A stretch of 64,000 nucleotides of DNA. Source: an uncultured Pseudomonadales bacterium. GTDB lineage: Bacteria > Pseudomonadota > Gammaproteobacteria > Pseudomonadales > Azotimanducaceae. The stretch's first letter is position 1. Each line of letters starts with the position of its first letter. This document shows, piece after piece, positions 16,798-25,380 of the stretch. The notes beneath the pieces are model-generated. The model did no database searches. It saw only the letters and a program-made list of their open reading frames with translations, and had not been told where the DNA came from. The stretch is from assembly GCA_937921865.1 (NCBI GenBank), contig CAKZWF010000006.1, positions 1 through 64,000 of the forward strand. Direction: 5' to 3'. A program made the position numbers and the translations under genes.

Positions 16798-18845
16798 TTC
16801 CAGCCGAAACTGGAGAGTACAAACGCGTACTCTTCGGCTACCTCCTGCAATGCATCAAAGCGGCCGGACTGACCTCGATGTCCGGCGTCCATGTTGGTTT
16901 TCAGCAGCAACAGATTGTCATCGGTTTTCAGATGGCGAAGTTTTGCAACGTACTTGGCCGGCTCCCAGTAGGTGACTCTGGGATCGTTTATTCCGGCTGT
17001 GACCAGCATCGGCGGATATGCTGTGGCCTCGAGCTGATCGTAGGGCGAATAGCTCAGGATGTGTTCAAAAGCCGATTTGTCTTCGATAGGATTTCCCCAC
17101 TCCGGCCACTCCATCGGGGTCAACGGCAGGCTGGTATCCAGCATGGTATTCAGCACGTCGACAAAGGGTACGTGCGCCACCACCACGCCAAAAAGCTCTG
17201 GATCCTGATTCACCGCGGCGGCCACCAGTTCGCCGCCGGCGCTACCCCCGGAAATACCAATGCGACCTCTACTGCTGTAGTTCTGTTGCGCCAGATAACG
17301 GGCGACGTCAACAAAATCATTGAAGGTATTGGTGCGCTTGTCGAGTTTACCGTCTTCATACCAGCTGTAGCCAAGATCATCGCCACCACGGATGTGGGCA
17401 ATGGCGTAGACGAAACCACGATCCAGCAGAGATAGTCGACTGGGTGAAAACCCCGGTGACATTGCGTAGCCGTAAGCACCGTAGCCGTAGAGATAAGCCG
17501 GTGCACTGCCATCGAGCGGAGTTTTTCGGTGATGCACGATGCTGACGGGTATCTGCACGCCGTCACGCCCGGGCGCCATCACCCTCAGGGTCTGGTAGCT
17601 GGCGGCATCGTAACCGCTCGGGATGTCCTGCACTTTTCTAACAGTGAGCTGGCGTGCATGGATGTCGTAGTCGTAGACGGTGACCGGGGTCACCATGGAT
17701 TCATAGACCAAACGCAGGGTGTCGACGTCATATTCCGGGTTGGCGCCGAAGTCGGTGCTGTAGGCCGCCTCCGGGAATGCGACATGGTGGCTGGCGTCAT
17801 CGGCGCTGATGATGCGCACATTGTCGAGACCATCAATACGCTCGCAGACGACCAGGTGGTTTTTGAAACACAGATGGTCAGTCAGGTAATTCTGATCAGA
17901 ACCGGCGATGACCGTTTCCCAGTGATCTTCTCCCGGGGCCTGATCTGGTGTGCGTACCAGCCGGAAGTTCCGGTGGGTGTCGTTGCTGCGGATGTAAAAC
18001 CAGCCTTCGCGATGATCGATATGGTATTCATGGCCCGGGCGGCGCGGCGAAATCAGTTCTGGTTCTGCCAGCGGGGTGTCAGCGGGAATGATGTAGCTTT
18101 CGCTGGTGACATGATCGCCGCTGGCAATCACCAGCCACTGTTCCGACTGGGTTTCACCAACGCTGACGAAAAATCCCTCATCCGCTTCTTCATAGACGAC
18201 CGCGTCTTCGGTTACCGGCGTGCCGAGGCGATGGCGCAGCGCCTGATAGGGTCGCCAGCTGTCGTTGACCTTCAGATAAAACAGGTGGGTGCTGTCTGCT
18301 GCCCATACCGGTCCGCCCACGGTGGGGCTCATGACTTCCGGAAACTGCCCCCCGGTAACAAGGTCGGTAATGGTCAGATCAAAACGCTCGCTGCCGTTGG
18401 TATCCGCACTCCAGGCCAGGTAGCGTCCATTCGGACTGACGCTGAGGCTGCCCAGACTGAAATAGGGGTGTTCAGCAGCCAGACCGGGTTCATCAAGAAA
18501 AGTCTGCCAGTTGTCCGGCTCGCTGATCGGCGCGCGCTGCCAGAGTCGATATTGAGCGTCTTTTTCGTAGCGCCAGCGATACAAGTAATCGCCTTTTCGA
18601 TAAGGAACTGACTCGTCTTCCAGCGGCTGACGCCCTTTGATTTCTGCAAACAGATCATCGGTCAGGTGTTTGTGTGGCGCCATTTCCTGCTCGAAGTAGG
18701 CGTTCTCAGCAGTCAGGTAATCCAGTACCTGCTGGTCGGTGACTTCCGGATAGCCAGGATCTTTCAGCCAGTGGTAGGGGTCGCTTAGGGTATGACCGTG
18801 GTGTTGTTCGACATGGTCAATCCGGGCGGCGATGGGTGGTTTCAT
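16794..18845 (-). CDS. Oligopeptidase B-like S9 serine peptidase
   Basis: 683 residues from ATG 18845 (a longer upstream frame lacks homology). It has an N-terminal seven-bladed propeller (DPYHWLKDP, LYRWRYEKD) and a C-terminal alpha/beta hydrolase. The triad is S535 in GISGGSAGGEL, D621 in INDPRVTYWEPAK and H656 in DAGHRGQSGRF; the last signature is typical of oligopeptidase B (PtrB), which cuts short peptides after Lys or Arg in the cytoplasm. No signal peptide. Divergent from the aldo/keto reductase operon. Confidence 0.92.
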   Translation of the reverse strand: MKPPIAARIDHVEQHHGHTLSDPYHWLKDPGYPEVTDQQVLDYLTAENAYFEQEMAPHKHLTDDLFAEIKGRQPLEDESVPYRKGDYLYRWRYEKDAQYRLWQRAPISEPDNWQTFLDEPGLAAEHPYFSLGSLSVSPNGRYLAWSADTNGSERFDLTITDLVTGGQFPEVMSPTVGGPVWAADSTHLFYLKVNDSWRPYQALRHRLGTPVTEDAVVYEEADEGFFVSVGETQSEQWLVIASGDHVTSESYIIPADTPLAEPELISPRRPGHEYHIDHREGWFYIRSNDTHRNFRLVRTPDQAPGEDHWETVIAGSDQNYLTDHLCFKNHLVVCERIDGLDNVRIISADDASHHVAFPEAAYSTDFGANPEYDVDTLRLVYESMVTPVTVYDYDIHARQLTVRKVQDIPSGYDAASYQTLRVMAPGRDGVQIPVSIVHHRKTPLDGSAPAYLYGYGAYGYAMSPGFSPSRLSLLDRGFVYAIAHIRGGDDLGYSWYEDGKLDKRTNTFNDFVDVARYLAQQNYSSRGRIGISGGSAGGELVAAAVNQDPELFGVVVAHVPFVDVLNTMLDTSLPLTPMEWPEWGNPIEDKSAFEHILSYSPYDQLEATAYPPMLVTAGINDPRVTYWEPAKYVAKLRHLKTDDNLLLLKTNMDAGHRGQSGRFDALQEVAEEYAFVLSSFGWN

Positions 18846-19018
18846 GATGTGTGCTGGTAACTGACGAGTTGCGAATGCTCGTTGATGGCGTGGTGAAACG
18901 CAATTGTCGGGATCAGAGACTGTGGTTGTGCCGATAACGCAGCGGACGGGGTAGACTAGACCACCTTTGAACAAATCATTCGGACTGCATTGGCAGCCCG
19001 ACGAGCCGGGAGACAAGT

Positions 19019-19966
19019 ATGGAACAACGACAGCTGGGCAGGACCGGCCTGTTCGTATCAGCGGTTGGTCTCGGCTGTAATAACTTTGGCGGCCGTGTTG
19101 ACCAGGGGGGTACCCAGCGGGTTGTGGATGCAGCCATTGATGCCGGAATCAATTTTTTCGATACGGCGGATGTCTACGGTAATCAGCTTTCTGAAGTCAT
19201 GCTCGGCAAAGCGCTGGGCTCGCGTCGGCACGATGTTGTTGTTGCCACCAAATTCGGGATGCCGACGGGAGATGGTGCTCTTGCTAAAGGCGGTTCCCGT
19301 CGCTACGTGATCAAAGCAGCTGAAGCCAGTCTGAAGCGTCTGGGCACGGACTACATCGATCTGTATCAGATGCATTTTCCTGACGCTCATACGCCCGTCG
19401 CGGAAACCCTCGGCGCGCTGGATGATCTGGTCAGAGCGGGAAAAGTCCGCTACGTCGGACACTCGAATTTTTCCGGTTGGCAGATCGCCGACGCTCACTG
19501 GCTGGCCGCGCAGGCCGGCTGCGCGCCGATGGTCACCGCGCAGAATCACTACAGTCTGCTGGAACGGGCAATCCGCCACGAAGTCATTCCTGCCTGCGAA
19601 CACTTCGGTGTTGGTATCCTGCCGTACTTTCCACTTGGCAGCGGCATGCTCACTGGTAAATATCGACGCGACGAGCCTCCACCCCAGGGAACCCGCCTGG
19701 CCAACATGGGTAATCTGGCGGCTCGGGCGATGTCGGATCGGGCGTTTTCGTTAGTCGAAGCACTCAGCGAGTACACCCACGCTCAGGGCCGGGATCTGTT
19801 GACCCTGGCGTTCAGCTGGTTGCTCAGCCAGCCGATCATCAGCAGCGTGATTGCCGGTGCGACATCGGCAGAACAGGTTGCCGGTAATGTTGCGGCGGCG
19901 AGCGGCTGGCGGCTGGGTCCAGAAGAAATGCAGGACATCGACAAAATCCTCGGCTCCGTGGCTTGA
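19019..19966 (+). CDS. Aldo/keto reductase
   Basis: 315-residue TIM-barrel NADP(H) reductase of the YajO/PdxI-like branch. The catalytic Asp and Tyr are in INFFDTADVYGN (about residues 42-53), Lys in VVATKFG, His in LYQMHFPDAHTP. The cofactor-binding C-terminal segment VIAGATSAEQVAGN is intact. ATG 19019 follows GGGAGAC. It is the first gene of a run with the SRAP protein 4 bp downstream. Confidence 0.93.
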   Translation: MEQRQLGRTGLFVSAVGLGCNNFGGRVDQGGTQRVVDAAIDAGINFFDTADVYGNQLSEVMLGKALGSRRHDVVVATKFGMPTGDGALAKGGSRRYVIKAAEASLKRLGTDYIDLYQMHFPDAHTPVAETLGALDDLVRAGKVRYVGHSNFSGWQIADAHWLAAQAGCAPMVTAQNHYSLLERAIRHEVIPACEHFGVGILPYFPLGSGMLTGKYRRDEPPPQGTRLANMGNLAARAMSDRAFSLVEALSEYTHAQGRDLLTLAFSWLLSQPIISSVIAGATSAEQVAGNVAAASGWRLGPEEMQDIDKILGSVA

Positions 19967-19970
19967 GCCC

Positions 19971-20663
19971 ATGTGTGGCCGCTTCAATGTGTCGTCCGAT
20001 CCGCTGTCGCAGCTGTTGATGGAACTGGTGGGCATGGCCCATCCGGGACCGGACAATCACAACGCTGCACCCACCGAAAACATCGTGGTGCTAAGGCTGG
20101 GTGAAGACGATCAGCCGGAGCTGGTGTCGATGCGCTGGTGGTTGACGCCGTTCTGGTCGAAAGAAGTGTCGACCAAATACAGCATGTTCAACGCTAAATC
20201 AGAAACCGCAGCCAAATCACCGGCGTTCCGCGAACCGTTTCGGAAACGGCGCTGTGTGGTGCCGGTGAGCGGGTTTTACGAGTGGGTGCGTGAGAACAAC
20301 CGGAAACTGCCGTACTACATCACCCCCGCGCATAGCCCGGGGCTGCTGCTTGCCGGTTTGTGGGACCGCTGGACCAATGCAGAAACCGGTGAGGTGCTGG
20401 AAAGCTTCACAGTTCTGACCATCGCGGCAGCGCCGGGTATGGAATTCATTCATAAGCGACAGCCGGTGATGCTGTCGATGGCGGACGCACACCGCTGGAT
20501 GGATCCGGGTAACGGTGAATTCGAAGCGCTTATTGGTTCGCAGATGCCTCAGGAACTGGAGGCGGTTCCTGTGTCGACCTATGTAAACAATGCCCGCCAC
20601 AAAGACGATCGCTGTCTAGAGGCGGTTGCGGTGCCCGTTTACATCGACGGCAGCGGCGCATGA
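19971..20663 (+). CDS. SRAP-domain protein (YedK/HMCES-like abasic-site protease)
   Basis: 230 residues starting MCGRF, so Cys2 becomes the catalytic N-terminal residue after Met removal. Other active-site elements are present: FNAKSETA (Asn/Arg-type DNA contacts), GFYEW with catalytic Glu, and the His in MEFIHKRQPVML. The family forms a thiazolidine crosslink to abasic sites in single-stranded DNA and shields them. The start is certain from the Cys2 requirement. It overlaps the next gene by ATGA and follows the aldo/keto reductase by 4 bp. Confidence 0.94.
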   Translation: MCGRFNVSSDPLSQLLMELVGMAHPGPDNHNAAPTENIVVLRLGEDDQPELVSMRWWLTPFWSKEVSTKYSMFNAKSETAAKSPAFREPFRKRRCVVPVSGFYEWVRENNRKLPYYITPAHSPGLLLAGLWDRWTNAETGEVLESFTVLTIAAAPGMEFIHKRQPVMLSMADAHRWMDPGNGEFEALIGSQMPQELEAVPVSTYVNNARHKDDRCLEAVAVPVYIDGSGA

Positions 20664-21118
20664 TGCTGCTGGTTGCTGGTGAGTGGCTTGGCAAAGGCAG
20701 TCTGCTGCTCGAAGGCCGCACTCTGGGTGAAACCATCGAAGCAGAAGCGCAGATCGAGGCAGACGAAACGGGACTGTCCATCCGCCTGCAGATTGTACTT
20801 GGGGAGAATAGTCGGCAGATGCTGGTCCGTGTTGCCGCCAACGATGTCGGAACCTATGTGGTGAGCGTTCGCAGTGAGATCGCTGATACATTGATGGGAA
20901 CAGCCAAACTCGACAGCGAACCCAATCTCGGATTGCTGTGGAACGATGCCGGCACAATATACGCAACGTTTTCGCTGTTCAGCCATTCCGGTGGTCTTGG
21001 CTGTCGGGGTTTCGCGCGCAGCGAAGCTACCACCTACACCTGGGAGGTGGCGTTTTCCCGCAAACAGCAGGTGGTGAAAGGCGACAATGTCGTTTCACTG
21101 CGTCGCCGCAGGCGCTGA
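20660..21118 (+). CDS. Unknown protein translationally coupled to SRAP gene
   Basis: 152 residues; no family recognised. The start ATG overlaps the SRAP stop (ATGATG), so a start at 20660 or 20663 is possible. The sequence is beta-rich with alternating hydrophobic residues (LLVAGEWLGKGSLLLEG..., SVRSEIADTLMGTAKL), no transmembrane segment, no signal peptide and a basic tail (VVSLRRRRR). The LGKGSLLLEGRTLGE opening and GLLWNDAGTIYATFSLF suggest a lipocalin-like or DUF1579-type barrel, but this is only an impression. The coupling to SRAP suggests a shared expression level, not a proven shared function. Confidence 0.75.
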   Translation: MMLLVAGEWLGKGSLLLEGRTLGETIEAEAQIEADETGLSIRLQIVLGENSRQMLVRVAANDVGTYVVSVRSEIADTLMGTAKLDSEPNLGLLWNDAGTIYATFSLFSHSGGLGCRGFARSEATTYTWEVAFSRKQQVVKGDNVVSLRRRRR

Positions 21119-21121
21119 AGA

Positions 21122-21658
21122 GTGGATTTGCCGCAGCACTGTGCACTTCTGGTGATTGATATGCAGGAGGCACTGATCAACGGTGCGTATCGTGAACAGG
21201 CTGTGCTGGCGACTCTGGCAGATGTCATATCGCGAGCAAGGCAGGCTCGGCTGCCGGTGATCTTTGTGCAGCATAATCATGCCAGCTTCGCGCCGATGCG
21301 GCGGGGCGCGCCAGGCTGGCAACTGCACGCCGGTCTGGCTGCGTTAGATGGCGACCTGCGGGTTGAAAAAACCGCGTCAGATGCTTTCTATCAGACGTCA
21401 CTCCAGCAGAACCTGGAACAACTTGGTGTTGATACTCTGATTGTTGCCGGTATGCAGAGTGAATACTGTGTTGACGCCACCGCTCGCAGAGCGCTGTCGC
21501 AGGGCTTCGATGTGATTTTGCTGGCTGATTGTCACACCACGGGAGATGGAGTTGTTAGCGCAGCGGACATTGTCGCCCACCACAATGCGACGCTGGCTAA
21601 TCTTGCCCACCCTGAACACAAGATCACTGTGTTGGACAGCGCAGAACTGGTTTTCTAG
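21122..21658 (+). CDS. Isochorismatase-family cysteine hydrolase
   Basis: 178 residues with the catalytic triad of the family: D13 in LLVIDMQ, K83 in VEKTASDAF and C116 in MQSEYCVDAT. It is a cytoplasmic amidase or nicotinamidase-like hydrolase; the substrate is not set. GTG 21122 lies 4 bp after the preceding stop, so this is the fourth gene of the aldo/keto reductase-SRAP operon. The stop overlaps the stop of the convergent small membrane-protein gene. Confidence 0.9.
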   Translation: MDLPQHCALLVIDMQEALINGAYREQAVLATLADVISRARQARLPVIFVQHNHASFAPMRRGAPGWQLHAGLAALDGDLRVEKTASDAFYQTSLQQNLEQLGVDTLIVAGMQSEYCVDATARRALSQGFDVILLADCHTTGDGVVSAADIVAHHNATLANLAHPEHKITVLDSAELVF

Positions 21659-21966
21659 CCGTCCAGGGTTTCGCTGAATGCCCGGTACAGCCTCCAGCCG
21701 CGGACGATGCCGTAACCCGTGCAGACCAGCACAGAAGCATTAAAAATCAGCGCGGCCGGAGAACGGCTGTCAACTCCGCTGCTGGTCCAGGAGACGATCA
21801 GATAGCTCAGCAGGTAGCCGGACAGTAGCCCGATCACACACCAGACGCAGGCAAACAGGATTGCCAGGATCGCAGCCTGATAGCGACCCAGTTCCAGTTG
21901 TCCGAGTTTGGCTGCGAAATCAGCAATTCGGTCGGCTAATGATTGCCTTGGGGTTTTGTCTGCCAT
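21655..21966 (-). CDS. Small two-TM membrane protein, unknown
   Basis: 103 residues. A charged N-terminal helix (KTPRQSLADRIADFAAKL) precedes a hydrophobic segment at about 33-58 (AAILAILFACVWCVIGLL) and a second at about 74-90 (ALIFNASVLVCTGYGIV). The C-terminus is cytoplasmic-looking and basic. No family recognised. ATG 21966; no strong Shine-Dalgarno. A short convergent overlap with the cysteine hydrolase gene fixes the 3' end. Confidence 0.72.
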   Translation of the reverse strand: MADKTPRQSLADRIADFAAKLGQLELGRYQAAILAILFACVWCVIGLLSGYLLSYLIVSWTSSGVDSRSPAALIFNASVLVCTGYGIVRGWRLYRAFSETLDG

Positions 21967-22025
21967 AGCGGAGGAAACGACTGCGGAAACGGTTGATGAT
22001 CCGGACAGTGTATACGTTGTGCAGT

Positions 22026-22061
22026 AAAAAAAGCGGGTGTGGAGTTCTGGCCGACACCCGC
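22026..22061 (-). terminator. Rho-independent terminator of the secreted two-repeat protein gene
   Basis: A perfect 8-bp stem (GCGGGTGT at 22033-22040 with ACACCCGC at 22054-22061) and a 13-nt loop; on the minus strand it is followed by seven T (22032-22026). It sits 10 bp after the stop of the gene at 22071-22841. Confidence 0.88.
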
Positions 22062-22070
22062 CGCAGGCTG

Positions 22071-22841
22071 TCAGTCGTTGATGATGATGCGTTCTCCACT
22101 CCAGAGGCTGCTATTACAGTCGACCACGGTCCGGAAGTGACGGCCCAGCATCTGTCCGTCATCACTGGTTCGAAGGGCTGTTGTTGCCGCGGTGTAATCA
22201 GCGGTCGTGTTGTAGACTCCGATGAAGCGCAGGTCCACGTCAGTTGACGACACCATCGGTACCGTCATATAGGCAAGGAATGACTTGAATTCGGCCATGT
22301 CGGCGAGGGTGCCCTGCAGGTGGCTGATTAAGTCGGGCATGCTCGAGGCCATCGTGTGGCCGTGGTTGAGCTTGCAGGACGAAACACTGATTGTGACCGG
22401 TGGATTGCCGCCCATCTCGCCTCCGCCGTTGAAGATCTCCTGCCGGGCGTTGAGCGATGATGTGCATTTGATGATGTCATCGAATTTGGCCTGTGCTGAT
22501 TGCCCTTCCGGAGAGCGAGTGTACTTGTCGGAGACTGCGCCGAAAGCGTTTAAGTTTTCGTAATGGTTTTGCCACAAGATATCTATTTCGCCATTGGTAC
22601 CCGTCATCGGGGTCCATAAATAGGTATTGAGTTTGATGTCGATTTTATCCAGCTGTTTGACCAGGTTGTCTCTGGCCGACATCAGGTCGTCGCGATCTGC
22701 GCCGTTGATGTAGTTACAGGCATAGACTTCGCGCACTTCGCCGGTCTCTGCGGCGTGAACAAACAGGCCGCTGCAGGTGATGGCCAGAGTCAGTACCGAT
22801 AAAAGTGCGCGCCGAATGGCGTGGTTCGATTTGTTGGTCAT
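22071..22841 (-). CDS. Secreted protein with two related halves, unknown
   Basis: 256 residues with a clear signal peptide (to about residue 30, SGLFVHA-AE). The mature part falls into two similar halves of about 100 residues: each begins with a Cys followed by a polar stretch (ACNYINGADRDDL; SCKLNHGHTMASSMPDL), has a middle aromatic stretch and ends CTSSL or CNSSL. Four Cys fit one disulfide per half, consistent with periplasmic export. No family recognised; a duplicated dimeric alpha/beta barrel is possible. ATG 22841 has AGGAGA 4 nt upstream. Single-gene unit with its own terminator. Confidence 0.82.
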   Translation of the reverse strand: MTNKSNHAIRRALLSVLTLAITCSGLFVHAAETGEVREVYACNYINGADRDDLMSARDNLVKQLDKIDIKLNTYLWTPMTGTNGEIDILWQNHYENLNAFGAVSDKYTRSPEGQSAQAKFDDIIKCTSSLNARQEIFNGGGEMGGNPPVTISVSSCKLNHGHTMASSMPDLISHLQGTLADMAEFKSFLAYMTVPMVSSTDVDLRFIGVYNTTADYTAATTALRTSDDGQMLGRHFRTVVDCNSSLWSGERIIIND

Positions 22842-23095
22842 GAGATCTCCTATTGATAGAAATCACAGCCGGTCCAAGACTGTGTGGGTTTCTTCAAGGA
22901 GGCTGAGCGATAGGTAAAACTGGCGAATTCACGCAATACAGCCGGGCGCAGATACGTTCCGATATCAGTCCTCCCCCCCGTATTCAGTCTGCGCCGAATG
23001 CGTGCCACAATGCAACGGGTAGCTTGTCAGTATCTGGCGGCACGATAAGGCCGGGTAAAATTGATAGTTGCTCGGGAAAGCTGTTGGAGGCGTGT

Positions 23096-23599
23096 ATGAA
23101 AATGTTGGGACTGCCGGGGCGGGATCCGGCGACGGATCAGTGGCTCCAGGATCTGCTGGGCAGGCTTGCAGGTGCGGGTTCTGACAGCAACGTGCACGGC
23201 TATCGACACTGGCACGTTGCGGGAGATCCGGACATAACCTATGAGGCAGGTCTGGTCGCCGATCAGCGGGTAGATCTGGTGGTCGCTAAATCGCTCGGCA
23301 CCATGGTGTTGCTCGCAGCCGCGCAGCAGGGCTTCCAGCCGTCTGCTGCGGTGCTTATTGGTGTGCCCGTTCGCGCCTACAGTGACGATCAGCTTCAGGC
23401 ACTACAGCAATTTGTCGGCGAACGACCGTGTCTGTGTATTCAGCAGGCAGCGGATTTCACCGGGCCCTTCAGGGAACTTGAGCAGGTTCTGGGTGGGAGC
23501 AATACCACTCTGGTGGAGGTGGCCGGTGACGATCATATCTATTCGGACACGGCTGAACTGGCTACTCGGATAGAAGCCTGGCGGGCAGGATTGCGCTGA
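23096..23599 (+). CDS. Small alpha/beta hydrolase-fold protein
   Basis: 167 residues from ATG 23096, preferred over a frame-open start at 23024 because GGAGG lies 6 nt upstream. The nucleophile elbow reads VAKSLGTMVLL, and a C-terminal GDDHIYSD supplies the likely His; a Cys-containing strand (RPCLCIQQAADFTGP) precedes it. This matches compact alpha/beta hydrolases such as the KANL3/YdeN-like group. No cap domain and no signal peptide. Function unknown beyond likely esterase or thioesterase activity. Confidence 0.75.
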   Translation: MKMLGLPGRDPATDQWLQDLLGRLAGAGSDSNVHGYRHWHVAGDPDITYEAGLVADQRVDLVVAKSLGTMVLLAAAQQGFQPSAAVLIGVPVRAYSDDQLQALQQFVGERPCLCIQQAADFTGPFRELEQVLGGSNTTLVEVAGDDHIYSDTAELATRIEAWRAGLR

Positions 23600-23669
23600 A
23601 CGGATCTTCTCGCGGGTCGCGAAAGTGCCGGTCGAGCAGGTTCGGCGGATCGCGAAAGTAAGGCTGGGT

Positions 23670-24530
23670 TCAGTCCTGGCGGTGACGGCCTGTTGGGGGT
23701 TTGCGCCAGTTGGTATTGCCGCCCAACGCGCGGAACTGACCGACACCTTCTTCCAGTTTCATGCCCACATCAGCGATGCCGTGGGAGTCGTCGCCTGGCA
23801 CCACGGCTATGTCATTGTTGATCGCATACTCGAGCCAGGGTCGGGAGATGTAGGGTTCGCTCGCGCCTTTCACCAGCGCTCGCATGTTGAGATCCAGAAT
23901 CAGATCGAGGGCCTTGATGCGCTCCAGATTGCGGATTGCGCGATTGCGGATTGCCGGGATTTCCCAGCGGTCCGGATAGTCCGGGTCATGGATGCGGATA
24001 AGATCGAAATGACCAATCACTGCAGGTTCGAAGCGCTCGATCAGTGCCAGCTGAGCATCAAAGTAGTCACAGTACAGCTGTGTGATGTTGCCTGCTCGAG
24101 CCAGTGCCTGCTGGTAGTGGCTGGCTGAGCCGTCAAACAGAATGTCGTAGAGATGGTGGACTGAGCCCACCAGCATGTCTGGCTGGAAGCGGCTGATCAG
24201 CGTGGCGATCTCTGCTGCGTAACCGCTATAAGATTCTGTTTCGAAGCCCACCAGGATGTCCATGCGGCCCCGGTATTGCTCTGCGAGCTGTCGGGCGCGG
24301 CTGAAATAGCTGTCAAATCTTGCCTGCAGCCTGGGCACGTCATAACCCTCAGCGGCTTCATCCGGAGCCATCAGCGCCGGATTCTCTGTGGGCATATGTT
24401 CGGTCAGACACACCCATTCGAAACCTAGTTGTGCATACCGGGCAACCACTTCGTCCAGGCTATCTGTGGCATGGCCGCAGAAGGTGCCGCTGTGGCCGCC
24501 GTGTACCGAAACTTTCGCAAAGTCGCTCAT
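23670..24530 (-). CDS. PHP-domain phosphoesterase (histidinol-phosphatase type)
   Basis: 286 residues from ATG 24530; an upstream frame lacks homology. The PHP metal ligands are visible: VHGGHSGTFCGHA near residue 8, LTEHMPTE near 45, FETESY near 103, VGSVHH near 126, IGHFDLIR near 174 and the final PGDDSHG near 245. This matches the HisK/HisJ-type histidinol phosphatase family. Other his genes are not next to it, so a different phosphomonoester substrate is possible. A tandem AIRNR/AIRNL repeat reflects a 15-bp DNA duplication at about 23931-23960. Confidence 0.88.
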   Translation of the reverse strand: MSDFAKVSVHGGHSGTFCGHATDSLDEVVARYAQLGFEWVCLTEHMPTENPALMAPDEAAEGYDVPRLQARFDSYFSRARQLAEQYRGRMDILVGFETESYSGYAAEIATLISRFQPDMLVGSVHHLYDILFDGSASHYQQALARAGNITQLYCDYFDAQLALIERFEPAVIGHFDLIRIHDPDYPDRWEIPAIRNRAIRNLERIKALDLILDLNMRALVKGASEPYISRPWLEYAINNDIAVVPGDDSHGIADVGMKLEEGVGQFRALGGNTNWRKPPTGRHRQD

Positions 24531-24653
24531 CAGGAGCGGCAATCCAGCTGGCGCAAGGTCATGAAAGTGATCTCGAGGATTCAGAGCGCGGAAGATAAGT
24601 GGCCGGGCATATCGGCGCAAGCGGCCATTGTCAGTGCGAAGCTGGCGCTTTGC

Positions 24654-25268
24654 TCAGGCGATGGGCTGCAGATAGGGTTCAATCACCAGGCTAATCTGAG
24701 CGTCGAGATGGCTGAGCACCGCATCTTCAGTGGTGCTGGGATCCAGCAGGTAGCGCAGAATAATGTAGTCGACCAGCGCATAGATGATGTCGGCGATCAG
24801 CTGGACTGGTGCGTCCTGCTTCAGTTCGCCGAATTCCTGAGCACGACTCAGCAGCAACTGCAGGCGTTCGTAGGATTTGGTATTGATTCGGGCAAACAGG
24901 CCCATCACTTCCGGGTTCTCACCCAGCAGATCCAGCGTCGCCCGGCGCCACAAAGCTCGATTGTCTTTATCGATGACCCCCATCGCCAGCCGTGTCATCT
25001 GAGCCAGCGAACCGAGCAGGTCACCCTGATAGCGGTGGCTGTCTGACGCGGTTTCGTCGGTCAGGTGTTCAACGTCCTGCAGCAGGATGCCCTGGAGGAT
25101 CTGAGTTTTCGTCCGAAAATAGTTATATAGCGTCTGATAGCTGACATTGGCGGTAGTGGCGATGTCGCGCATCCGTGCGGCCTCGAAGCCGACGTCGTTG
25201 ATCAGGGTGCGGGCGGCGTTGAGGATATCCTCACGGGCCTGACGCTTTTTCTGCTGACGTAATGACAT
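24654..25268 (-). CDS. TetR-family transcriptional regulator
   Basis: 204 residues. The N-terminal helix-turn-helix runs from about 14 to 58 (ILNAARTLINDVGFEAARM, then ANVSYQTLYNYFRTKTQIL). The C-terminal ligand and dimer domain is long and divergent, as usual. It is divergent from the LolA-like/ABC/beta-barrel operon across 112 bp, so it is the obvious candidate regulator, probably a repressor, of that operon. Ligand unknown, perhaps a fatty acid, sterol or other amphiphile. Confidence 0.92.
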   Translation of the reverse strand: MSLRQQKKRQAREDILNAARTLINDVGFEAARMRDIATTANVSYQTLYNYFRTKTQILQGILLQDVEHLTDETASDSHRYQGDLLGSLAQMTRLAMGVIDKDNRALWRRATLDLLGENPEVMGLFARINTKSYERLQLLLSRAQEFGELKQDAPVQLIADIIYALVDYIILRYLLDPSTTEDAVLSHLDAQISLVIEPYLQPIA

Positions 25269-25325
25269 GGGCCCGGTTTTCGCTCCTGGTTAATACGCCC
25301 GATGATGCAGTATCGGATGGATATT

Positions 25326-25338
25326 TTGACAAAGTCAA
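25326..25338. promoter_or_regulatory. Candidate TetR operator, TTGAC-aaa-GTCAA palindrome
   Basis: A perfect 5+5 inverted repeat with a 3-bp spacer lies between the divergent tetR and LolA-like genes. The left arm contains TTGACA, a good -35 match; TATACA sits 20 bp downstream, too far for a standard -10, so the exact promoter is unsettled. Position and symmetry suit a TetR-type operator, but 13 bp is short for the family. Confidence 0.4.
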
Positions 25339-25380
25339 TAATTAGAGTGAGTATACAAGTTGTCGGATGCTGAGGTGATC

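Noticed and set aside
22842-23095. Gene in the 254-bp gap before the small hydrolase
   Set aside because: No frame with a ribosome site or biased codon use; only promoter-like DNA for the flanking genes.
23670-24530. hisN as gene symbol for the PHP phosphoesterase
   Set aside because: No other histidine genes nearby; the PHP family has several substrates, so no symbol was given.
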